Under the pieces are notes generated by a model. That model was not told the DNA's origin, did not search any database, and saw only the letters and a program-made list of their open reading frames with translations. Positions 55,476 through 64,000 of a DNA stretch of 64,000 bases are shown here, one piece after another. Source of the stretch: Closterium sp. NIES-65 (lineage: Eukaryota > Streptophyta > Zygnematophyceae > Desmidiales > Closteriaceae); the NCBI GenBank assembly GCA_948144175.1, contig CANXME010002524.1, forward strand, positions 1 through 64,000, in the 5' to 3' direction. Numbering within the stretch: position 1 is the stretch's first letter; the number at the start of each line of letters is the position of its first letter. Made by a program: the position numbers and the translations under genes.

Positions 55476-57597
55476 TTATGCACCATCATCCCCTCCCCCT
55501 TCCCCTCCCCCTTCCGCTTCCCCTCCCCCTTCCGCTTCCCCTCCCCCTTCCGCTTCCCCTCCCCCTTCCGCTTCCCCTCCCCCTTCCGCTTCCTCTCCCC
55601 CTTCCGCTTCCCCTCCCCCTTCCCCTTCCCTTTCTCCTCCCTCTCCTCCTCCCGCTCCCCCTCCCCCTCCCCCTCCCCCTCCCCCTCCCCCTCCCTCTCC
55701 CCCTCCCCCTCCCCCTCCCCCTCCCTCTCCCCCTCCCCCTCCCCCTCCCCCTCCCCCTCCCCCTCCCCCTCCCCCACCTCCTCCCCCTCCTGCTGCCCAT
55801 CCCCCCCCTCCTCCAGGCAGCCACTGCGCAACATAGTCCGAAACCTGAGACCGCCGCAGCACACCCGCACAGTCAAGGCTCAAGGGCGGAACCACCAGGT
55901 CTTCATGTATAAACGCCACCTCGATGCACGGGTAGCACAGCGGGTTGGGCTCCACGTGGAACATGCGGTACCCCATGCCCTCCATGGCGTACAAGTAGGG
56001 AAGGGACTGTTGGGGTTTGTGCATGCTGGAAGAGGGGAGGGAGGTGGGGGGGGAGAAGGGGGGAGGGAGGACAGCGGGTTGGGCTCCACATGGAACATGC
56101 GGTTCCCCATGCCCTCCATGGCGTACAAGTAAGGGAGGGAGTGCTGGGGCTTGTGCATATGCTGTAGCATTGGGGACAGAGTCACAGAGGGGATGGGGGA
56201 AAGCAGGGGAGGGGGTCAGCACGGGTAGCACAGCGGGAAGGGCTCCACATGGAACATGCGGTACCCCATGCCTTCCATCGCATACAGGTAGGGCAGGAAG
56301 TGCAAGGGCTTGTGCATGGTGGGTTGAGTAAGGGAGGAAGGGCGGGAGATGGGGGAGAGAGAGTGTGTGAGCGAGGGCGGTAGACTGGGAAGGCGGTTCC
56401 ATCGATGCACGAGTAGCACAGCGGGTGGGGCTCCACGTGAAACATGTGGTACCCCATGCCCTCCAAGGCGTAGAGACGGGGGCTTGTGCATCCTGTGGTA
56501 AGGGGAGGAAGGGGAGGGGGGAGGGGGAAAAGGGGGATGTGGTGGGTTGGGCTCCACGTGCAACATGCGGTACCCCATACCCTCCATGGCGTGGAGAAAT
56601 GGGAGGGAGTGCTGGGGCTTGTGCATGCTGTTGTGTGGGGGAAAAGGGGTGGCAGTGGCACCAGGGAGGGGAACATGGGAGGGAGAGACTGTGAGGGGGG
56701 CACAGCAGGTTGGGCTCCACATGAAACATGCGGTACCCCATTCCTTCCATGGCGTAGAGATATGGGAGGGACTGCTGGGGCTTGTGCATGCTGTGGTAAT
56801 GAGGAAAAGAGGGGGCAGGGGATGGGAGGGAGGAACTAAAGCAAGAACGGGGTTGTGTGAGAAGCAGGCTTGAGATCAAACATGCATTTCCCTTCCCCCC
56901 AGTCACCACCACCTTTGCATCCCTTCCAGGAGTGTGTGAACACAAGATTTTACAGAGACTCACGTGTGAAACTCCACAAGCAGTTGCCCAAACAGCAGGT
57001 TCCCCCCATTTATCACCAGCTTCGCATCTCTTATGAGTGTGTGAAAAGTGAACACAAGAGGTTAGACCAACTCACTAAAGAAACACTCACGCGTGAAACT
57101 CCACAAGAAGCTGTCCAAACAGCAGATTCCCCCCATTTATCACCAGCTTCGCATCCCCCCTCCCCCTCCTCTTCCCCTCCTTCTCCTCCTCAGTCAACGC
57201 CCCTCCCTCCTTCCTCCGCCTCTCCACAAATTCCTCAGTCTCCCTCTTCATCCCCATAATAAACTCCTCCTCACACCCCTCACAGTCCATTTTCAGCACA
57301 TCCACATACTCATGCCCTAGTTTCTTCATCGCCTCTTGCAGAGTCATAAAGGTGATCCCGGGGTTTTCGTCTCGGAATTTTTCGAGGCTTGCTGCGCCGG
57401 CGATGGCTATTTCGTTGAAGTGGAGGAAGGGGAGGGCGTGCATGTGAGCAGTGGCGTTGGCGGAGAGGAATGGGTCGAAGGTGAATGGCTTGGTGTGCAG
57501 CGCAGCGCCGATGGCCTGCTCGAAGTCGTACTGCTCGTTGCTACCCACACTGGGAGAGGGGATGGGGGGGGGGGGGGGGGGGGGGGGGAGAGGGAGG

Positions 57598-57634
<37 letters not shown>

Positions 57635-60600
57635 ATGGAGGGAGGGAGGGAGACAGAGAGGGAATAATTTCGTTGAAGTGGAGGAAGGGGAGGGCGTGCA
57701 TGTGAGCAGTGGCGTTGGCGGAGAGGAATGGGTCGAAGGTGAATGGCTTGGTGTGCAGCGCCGCGCCCATGGCCTGCTCAAAGTCGTACTGCTCGTTGCT
57801 ACCCACACTGGGAGAGGGAGGGGAGAGGGGGGGGGGGCGGAGGAGGGGAGCAGAGTGGAGTTGAGGGTGTGGAGAGGACCTGTGGGACGCCTCAAGAGGA
57901 GAGCAGCGGCAATAGCCTTCTCAAGGTCGTACTGCTCCTTGCTGCCCGCACTGGGAGGAAAGGGGGGAAGCGGGGGAGGGGAGCAGAGTGGAGTTGAGGG
58001 TGTGGAGTGGACATGTGGGACGCCTCAAGAGGAGAGCAGCGGCAATAGCCTTCTCAAAGTCGTACTGCTCCTAGCTGCCCACACTGGGAGGTGGGGAGAT
58101 GGGGGAAGGCTAATGGCTCTGGCATGGTTTATGGCTCTGGCATGGCTGATGGTTCTGGCATGGCTGATGGCTCTGGCATGGCTGATGGCTCTGGCATGGT
58201 AAATGATTATGGCATGGGCTAATAATTATGGCTTGTGATGTGATCCTGGCATGGCGATTACCCGTCTCAGATACCCAATGCCATGGCATGGCGATGACCC
58301 ATGTCTCAGATACCCAATGCCATACCTGAACACAGCATTGTTGTGTGGAATGCTGGCGTGTCATACCTGCACATGGGATATTGAGCGCACCTAACCGGTC
58401 CTGAGTTGACTTTTGAGTTGACTCAAAAGTCAACAGGGTTGTGTGGAATACTGGCGTGACATACCTGCACATGGGATGACGAGCGCACCTAACCTGTCCT
58501 GCACTACACACGCCAGAGATTGTTGGTTGAGGTGGCTTTTCAGTTGGAGCAGGGTTCGGAGGCAACACTCCACACAGCTTACCTGATTTTTGAGGCGCCT
58601 CAAAAATAGTTGGAGCAGGCAGGGTTTTGAGGCAACACTCCACACAGCTTACCTGTACACTACAGGGTTATCTCGGATCGCAGTTGGAAGCATGCATACC
58701 CACTGAAGCGGAATTCAAGGAGAGGGAGAGGCAGGGGAGGAGAGAGAAGGGAGAGGGGAGGGAGGATTTTAGTTGGCAGTATGCATACAGCATACATACT
58801 GCAGTGGATAGAAAGGTGAGGGAGAGGCAGGGGAGGAGAGAGGAGGGCGAGGGGGGAGGATATTTGTTGGCAGTATGCATACAGCATACATACTGCAGTG
58901 GAAAGCAAGGTGAGGGAGAGGCAGGATGGGAGAGAGGAGGGAGAGAGGGGAGGGGGTTAGTAGTTGGCAGCATGCACACCCACTGCAGTGGATAGTAAGG
59001 TGAGGGAGAGGCAGGGGAGGAGAGGAGGGAGAGAGGAAGGGGGTTAGTTGGCATGGCAGCATGCATACACACAGTAAGGTGAGGGAGAGGAAGGGGGAGA
59101 GAGGGAGAGGGTTGGAAGGCAGCAGGCACACCCACTGCAGTGGAGATCAATTCAAAGTTAGGGGTGAGAAGCGGGGGCGAGGGATGGGGCTGCGAACGCT
59201 TCAGTGAGGTTCAGTGAGGTTCAGTGAGGTAAGGGGACGAAACGATCATCTCTGCGTTAACCAGTTAACCCTCCCTAAACTTCTTACACTCCCTGCATCG
59301 CCATCCCCTACCCATCCCCCTAGCTCCTCTCCTCCCCCTCATCCCCATCGCCCAACCGCCTCACCTTCCCATCCCCCCTTGCACCCGCTCTCTCCTCTTC
59401 CGGGCAAGGGTAAGTGGGCATGAGCACAGGCAGCAGCAGAGACGGGTAGGCAAGATAACCCCAACATGGACCTCCCCTTTCCCGCTGCTCACCTTCCCGC
59501 CATCCCCCCACGCAAACACTCGCTCCTCTGCGGGGCATGGGTAAGTGGGCATGAGCATTGAAAGACCGGCGGTGGAGACAGCAGAGGGGGGTAGGGGGTC
59601 ACCGAAAGAACCTTTTGAGTCGACTCAAAAGGCAGAGGGGGGTAGGGAGTAACCGAAAGATCCCAATCAATCCCTCCCCGGACTACCCTTACCTTCCCGC
59701 CATCCCCCCACGCGCCCACTCGCTCCTCTGCAGGGCAAGGGTAAGTGGGCATGAGCACAGACAGCAGCAGCTGCGGCAGGTCATATGCGTCCATGGGCCA
59801 CTGATCCCCGTTATGAGCTGCTTTTCTACGCTCTATATCAGCCTGTAAGGAGGTGCGGAGGGGAGCAAAGAGAAAATTGGCGGGGGGAGGGAGGGATGGG
59901 GGATGGGAACAGCAAAGCAGAGACGGCAGGTCGTGTGCGTGCATGGGCCACTGATCCCCGTTATGAGCTGCCTTCCTTCTATCTATGTCAGCCTGGGGGT
60001 AGGTGGGAGGGGAGGGGCGGGAGGAGGGGGGGAAGGGGGGGGGGAGGGGGGAGAGAGGGAGGCAGGGGAAATGGACAGCAGCAGCGAGTGCAGGTCGTGT
60101 GCGTCCATGGGCCACTGGTCCACGTTATGAGCTGCCTCCCTACGCTCTATATCAGCCTGGGGAGACGGGAGGGCACGTGGGGGCGAGGGGAGGGAGGGGA
60201 ACGGAGGGAGAAAGGTGGGGAAAGGGAGTCGGGACGGGAAGAGTAAAAAGGGTTGGAGGGGAGGGGAGGGGAGGGGGAATGGGGAGCAGCAAAGTACAGA
60301 TGGCAGGTAGCATTGCATGCATCCACGGATCACTAATCCCCGTTATGAGCTGCCTCACGTCTCGCTATACTGGCCTGCGCGATAAGAGGGAAACATGAGG
60401 GGGAGCAATGGGTGAGGAAAGGGGTTCGGGGGAAGAGGGGGGGGAGGAGGAGAGGGAGGAAGAGGGGGGGGAGTGTATAGGGGGGTTGTGGAGGATCGAG
60501 AGCAGCAGAGACTGCAAGACATAAACATGCGCCGAGGGAAACTAATCCCCGTTATAAGCCCCTTCCCTACGGTCCATGCTTGGCTGGGGAAGACGGGAAA

Positions 60601-61142
60601 GGGGGAGAAATGCTTTTGAGTCAGAAAAGCCACAAGCTTGCGACGCTTTTTTATTCTCAGTGTTTATTTCAGTTTTGTTTCAAATGTGTTTTGGTTGAAC
60701 ACTGCAATTGGCTGCATTGCGCCTGTGCGACCTTCTAATGCGTCCTTCTATAACGAGTGTAACATTCGATGCAACTGATCCTTACCCAATAAGCAGCCTC
60801 GGCTCGGCATAGCGACCATGCAATGTTGACCCCTTTAATGACGCCGGCTTCTAACGAGGATGCAGCGAAGGAGGATGCAAAGGCAGCAGAATCGCCCGAT
60901 CGTCGAGTCGCGTCAAAGCTCAATGCGGACGTGCCGTCAGTAACGGCATCGGAAGCGGCAACGTCGGTCGACAGAGCTTCGATTGGCTGGAATATTAGCA
61001 GCAGCGGTACGCCGAGCACGAGAATGGCGAATGCGACGACTACATACGGCTTTAATCTCTCGAATAGCTTCTCGTTTTGGTGCCATAAGTCGGAGGACGA
61101 GCCGCGGACGACGATATACGACATGGCGGTCCGTGGCTTCAC
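55476..61142 (-). CDS. METTL24-like methyltransferase-domain protein, gene 2 (type II membrane protein)
   Basis: Five exons in phase: 61142-60786, 59842-59693, 58702-58653, 57549-57091 and 56025-55476, about 521 residues. The N-terminal anchor is YVVVAFAILVLGVPLLLIFQ, then SLCRAEAAYW, ADIERRKAAHNGDQWPMDAY, MPTYPCPAEERVGAWGDGGK, WVCMLPTAIRDNPVVYR, VGSNEQYDFEQAMGAALHTK, VDVLKMDCEGCEEEFIMGMK, GQLLVEFHA and AMEGMGYRMFHVEPNPLC. It is the paralogue of gene 1. Exon 4 here is uninterrupted where gene 1 has an intron, and this gene splits the first exon instead. The last exon runs into a Gly/Glu-rich tail encoded by a purine-rich minisatellite, so the true stop is less certain. Every exon has echo copies; three junction palindromes are present. 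Confidence 0.86.
55486..55795. repeat. 310-bp polypyrimidine/polypurine tract
   Basis: On plus, about seven CCCTCCCCCTTCCGCTTC units followed by about twenty CCCCTC/CCTCCC units, with almost no purines. It overlaps the end of METTL24-like gene 2 and would encode its Gly/Glu-rich tail. Such tracts can form triplex DNA. Confidence 0.9.
56085..56800 (-). repeat. Upstream echoes of METTL24-like gene 2, last exon
   Basis: Five copies of the acceptor side (MHKPQ.SLPYLYAMEGMGYR and FHVEP.PLC) at about 56085-56165, 56220-56320, 56405-56490, 56540-56630 and 56700-56795, all upstream of the complete exon at 56025. Confidence 0.88.
56960..57035 (-). repeat. Downstream echo of METTL24-like gene 2, exon 4
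   Basis: A copy of the donor-side part (LLFGQLLVEFH with GTGAGT donor) downstream of the complete exon. Confidence 0.85.
57566..57660 (+). repeat. Poly-G and GGCA/GGGA simple repeats
   Basis: A run of about 25 G followed by GGCAGGCAGG and GGGAGG repeats, in intron 3 of METTL24-like gene 2. A strong G-quadruplex candidate, and a place where assembly may be unreliable. Confidence 0.85.
57665..58090 (-). repeat. Upstream echoes of METTL24-like gene 2, exon 4
   Basis: Three copies of the acceptor side: about 57665-57813 (long, VGSNEQYDFEQAMGA to LPFLHFNE), 57895-57955 and 58022-58085 (short, KEQYDLEKAIAAALL). Confidence 0.86.
58113..58205 (+). repeat. 18-bp tandem repeat in METTL24-like gene 2
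   Basis: Five copies of GGCTCTGGCATGGCTGAT with few differences. Confidence 0.93.
58405..58434. repeat. Junction palindrome 5
   Basis: 30 bp, arms GTTGACTTTTGAG/CTCAAAAGTCAAC, perfect except at the centre. It lies exactly between tandem copies 58339-58404 and 58435-58500 (TTGTGTGGAATRCTGGCGTG). Confidence 0.88.
58586..58607. repeat. Junction palindrome 6
   Basis: 22-bp perfect palindrome, core TGAGGCGCCTCA. It lies exactly between tandem copies 58541-58585 and 58608-58654 (AGTTGGAGCAGG to CACACAGCTTACCTG). Confidence 0.88.
58710..59135 (-). repeat. Upstream echoes of METTL24-like gene 2, exon 3
   Basis: Five or so short copies of the acceptor plus WVCMLPTN start of exon 3, each followed by the same AGAGGGAGAGGCAGGGGAGG-type block on plus. 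Spacing is 65-110 bp, all upstream of the complete exon at 58702. Confidence 0.82.
59360..59545 (-). repeat. Downstream echoes of METTL24-like gene 2, exon 2
   Basis: Two copies (about 59360-59440 and 59495-59550) of the donor-side part VLMPTYPCP.EER and WGDGGK with GT donors. Confidence 0.87.
59611..59632. repeat. Junction palindrome 7
   Basis: 22-bp perfect palindrome, core TGAGTCGACTCA. It lies exactly between tandem copies 59582-59610 and 59633-59661 (CAGAGGGGGGTAGGG to ACCGAAAGA). Confidence 0.9.
59915..60595 (-). repeat. Upstream echoes of METTL24-like gene 2, exon 2
   Basis: Four copies of the acceptor side (ADIERRKAAHNGDQWPM) at about 59918-59995, 60085-60160, 60295-60375 and 60505-60590. 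Preservation falls with distance from the complete exon at 59842; the two farthest contain stops. Confidence 0.86.
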
Positions 61143-61986
61143 GAAATGAGACTTGCTGACGGAAAGCTATGAATTTGAGAGATAGAAGGGCGGATTACGA
61201 GTAACAAAAACGGTGGCCGGCAAACGGACAGCTGCTCAGGAGAAGTATTTGAACAGATACGGATCGCCTGACTCGTCGGAGAAGCGGTACGACATTCTGA
61301 TGGTCTAGACCGCAAGGATAGATTACGCGATATTGTGGTCTATACTACCAATGCCACCGAGTACTGAAAAGAGAAACGAAAGCCATGGCGAGGTGCGTGT
61401 GGAGCGGCGGAACGATGCGGCGCACAGAAAATAAGGACCACTATCAGTGGCCCTCAGTGTCCTTGTCTTGACAGTCAACGGTCGCGAATTCTCTGACTGG
61501 ACTGGTAAGGACCCAGTTCGTATGGCGACAAAGAACATATATGGTGTCATCCTCGTTACAAATAATGCGTTAGCAAAATGACTTGGGTAAAAAACGTGAT
61601 ATGATTATGTAGGGGGTCTCAGAAAGGGGCAAAGTTGCGACTAGGGCCGCTTGTTGTGAATTCGGTCATTTCATTTCGTTTGCCACGGAGGCTGCATTCG
61701 TTGGCAACGTACTATGAATTGACTTACAGATACCTTCGTTCCTGTTGCCTCATACAACGTGTCATCGGCAACGTTCACCACCAGCAGCAGAAACGGAGGT
61801 ACAAGCAACAGCTACACAAAAGCAGTTTGAGATTCACTAATCAATGTTGTGACTGTACAAGGAGCAACCTCTATAACATCGAATGTCAATGGCCCGGCTC
61901 CAGTAGAAACTATATATAGCTATGGCTGTACGGTGGAGGTGACATGGGATAGGAGGGCTAAAAACGTTAGGAGAGGAGACGTAGCG

Positions 61987-62036
<50 letters not shown>

Positions 62037-62517
62037 GTCCTCTTGATATCAGGGTAAATCACCCTTATGGCCCTTACTAAAAGGGTGGGTTTAGGTGTTC
62101 ACCCTGATTTTACAGAGTTGTATTTTAGGGCACCCTTACAATATAAAGTGAATTTTTGTGTAACACTGATATTTCAGACCGACCTGGTGTACTCGCCCTA
62201 ATGACATCGAGTAGTGTTGGGTACCACCCTGATACAAATTTTTAGAGGGGGGGGGGGGGGGGGGGGGGTGGGGGGGGTTGATTCACCGACGTGATTTCTG
62301 CCGCGATTAGCGGCAATTTGCCCGAGTCACCAGAATTGCGCGTCGCCAAGACCGCTCGCGTCGCCACAGCCACAGTCCCGCAATTTGTACCCGTACCACA
62401 TGCATTTTGCCTGCCTGGCGGTGACACACAGCGCCACACAGGTGTGCATCGTCCAGGAGAGTCCTGCTTGGTCCCTTCCTCCCTCCCCACCAGACCCCCA
62501 CCCACCGACCAGCCGCT
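61143..62517. other. Intergenic upstream of METTL24-like gene 2
   Basis: The 5' flank of the gene, an (AT)n microsatellite at about 61988-62034, blocks with ATCAGGGT/ACCCTGAT inverted repeats at about 62047-62232, and a poly-G run at about 62247-62279. No gene recognised. Confidence 0.5.
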
Positions 62518-64000
62518 TGTCAGAATGAGGAATGGATGTTGCATTGATGTTGGTTGGGGTACATATGACAAACCCTAACTTCTGTACCCCCTAAGACAAA
62601 CCTCACTACAGGCTACAACATTTGACACACCCCCATAGCCTAAGTGAGGGGTGTCTAGCAAAAAAAAAAAAAAAAAAAAAGAGTACGGTCACAAGACCAG
62701 TCCAAAAGAAAACAAAGCTCAGAGTGGATCACAACGTCACCACACACTCTGAGCACAAGCAACAGTGGCCACAAGGCCAGTCCAAGAGATCACAAGTATA
62801 TATAGTAAGTGTACAGACGAAGCAGGCAATAAACTCAAGTCTACGCATGACTAGAACCTGTGTCAACAAGGCCTAACTGCACACAACACCTCTGGTGGTC
62901 ACAAGGCGGAAGCGCCTTGGTGAAGATGTCTGCAGTGTTGGCCTCGGACTCTACAAACTCGAAGCGAGCCTGTCCACGCCTCTGCAACTCTCGCAGAAGA
63001 AAGTACCTGACGTGAATGTGCTTCACTCTGCTCTCCAGTCGCGGCTCACGACAGAGGAGGATCGACGCCTTGTTGTCAGTAAACAAGGTCGGTGCAGAGC
63101 TCGGCCGCTCACCAAGGTCGGCGAGCAAGAAGGTCAACCACCGCAACTCCTGTGCCGCCATGGCACCAGCGTAAATCTCAGCCTCAGCTGTAGAGGTCGA
63201 GACAGAAGAGGAGCGCGTGGAACGCCAGGAAACAGCTCCAGAACCCAGACTGAAACAGTAACCCTGAGTAGACCTGTGAGTCTCAGCGTCGTCAGCGTAA
63301 GAGGAGTCACAGTGACCAGTGAGTACGACAGACTGCTGCCCTCCAAGAACTAGCCCCACGCCTGATGTAGTCGCTAGGTACTTCGCCACCCTCACAGCTG
63401 CCGTCCAGTGAACAGGACGGTGTCTCCCTGGCGCAACAAAGCGCGCAAGGATGCTGAGAGGGAAGGCGAGGTCCGGGCGAGTACAAGTCATCAGGTACAT
63501 GAGGCAACCCACAAGCTCTGCGTAGGGACCACTAGGCTCAAACGGCTCGTCAGGAAAGGGACCAGTGAGTCTGTGGTCAACAGCTAGAGGTGTGCGCTGT
63601 ACGGTGGAGTGCTGAAGCCCGAACCGCTGAAGGACCTGCTGCACCATGTGTGACTGTGAGAGTGTAATGGTGCGAGCGGCTCTGTCCCTGGTGATCTGCA
63701 GGCCAAGGTAGTGGCGCAGCTCACCAAGATCAGTGCACGTGTGTCTCTTCTGCAGTTCGGACTTCACGTCTGCCAAAGCAACCCTGTCCGAAGTGGCGAA
63801 AACGAGGTCGTCGACGTAGACCAGAACAAAGAACGGTGTGGAGCCACGACGAACGAACAGCGACGGGTCGGCAGAAGACGGCTGGAACCCAAGGTCAGAG
63901 AGGGTAGAACGCAGAGTGTCGTGCCACTCACGAGGGGCCTGGCGAAGACCGTAAACAGGTCGCCTCAGCCTCCACTAGGTCCCAGGAGGGAAATTGCCAG
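62518..64000 (-). mobile_element. Ty1/copia element C, partial (runs off the right edge)
   Basis: Minus-orientation relative of element A. A 110-bp 3' LTR (62518-62627, TGTCA...TGACA) is alignable with the 129-bp LTR of A. It has the same CTATGGGGGTG polypurine tract (62628-62640), then the 3' end of pol. Visible parts are the reverse transcriptase from upstream of LVYVDDLVFA and RNase H ([38 protein letters not shown]) to the stop at about 62841. About one break is visible in the part seen. The 5' half is outside the window, so age cannot be judged from LTR pairs. Confidence 0.9.

Noticed and set aside
56086-56963. Upstream part of a 495-codon minus-strand frame at the METTL24-like gene 2 end
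   Set aside because: It reads through introns between echo copies. Only the part from 56025 onward matches the paralogue with a proper acceptor.
60611-60629. GCTTTT-GAGTCAG-AAAAGC hairpin as an eighth junction palindrome
   Set aside because: Similar core, but I could not find matching tandem copies on the two sides.

Overview
The window is nuclear DNA from a land-plant-lineage eukaryote. It holds intron-rich genes with GT-AG introns, a plant/algal-type P-protein, a plastid-targeted protein, an RTE1-family protein, a plant-type hybrid histidine kinase, a group-E-like PP2C and three Ty1/copia elements, two of them with the usual initiator-Met-tRNA-like primer site. A streptophyte alga (Zygnematophyceae-like) or a bryophyte-grade plant fits best. 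That is inference; the species cannot be read from the sequence.

Layout: 1-5565 (+) is the 3' half of the glycine decarboxylase P-protein gene. 6711-13174 (+) is a 19-exon SAPS-domain phosphatase-associated protein. 15208-22282 is a whole-looking copia element with identical 129-bp LTRs. 23185-35311 (-) is a dCache-HAMP-HisKA-HATPase-REC-REC hybrid histidine kinase, split in its sensor exon by a whole-looking, very young copia element (26868-34180). 36867-37874 (-) is a small plastid protein. 38379-40098 (-) is an RTE1/TMEM222 homologue. 40962-45139 (+) and 55476-61142 (-) are two paralogous METTL24-like methyltransferase genes in inverted orientation, on either side of an N-myristoylated PP2C gene (46178-53716, -). 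A third, partial copia element runs off the right edge.

The most unusual feature is in four of the eight genes (P-protein, PP2C, both METTL24-like genes). Nearly every exon there is accompanied by diverged partial copies of itself ('exon echoes') in the neighbouring introns. The echoes follow a polarity rule: copies upstream of the complete exon keep its acceptor-side part, and copies downstream keep its donor-side part. One complete exon with good splice sites always remains. At seven places the junction between two adjacent echo copies is occupied by a 17-38 bp palindrome; six of the seven carry a TGAG-N4-CTCA core. I know of no described system that does this. The SAPS, histidine kinase, RTE1 and plastid-protein genes show no echoes.

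Other findings are a JmjN-type demethylase fragment and a MITE inside PP2C introns, a tRNA-derived SINE-like unit, duplicated interchangeable 77-nt exons in PP2C, and a shared non-canonical zinc knuckle (CX13CX4HX4C) in two of the copia elements. All exon coordinates were read by hand from splice motifs and family similarity; no search was run.
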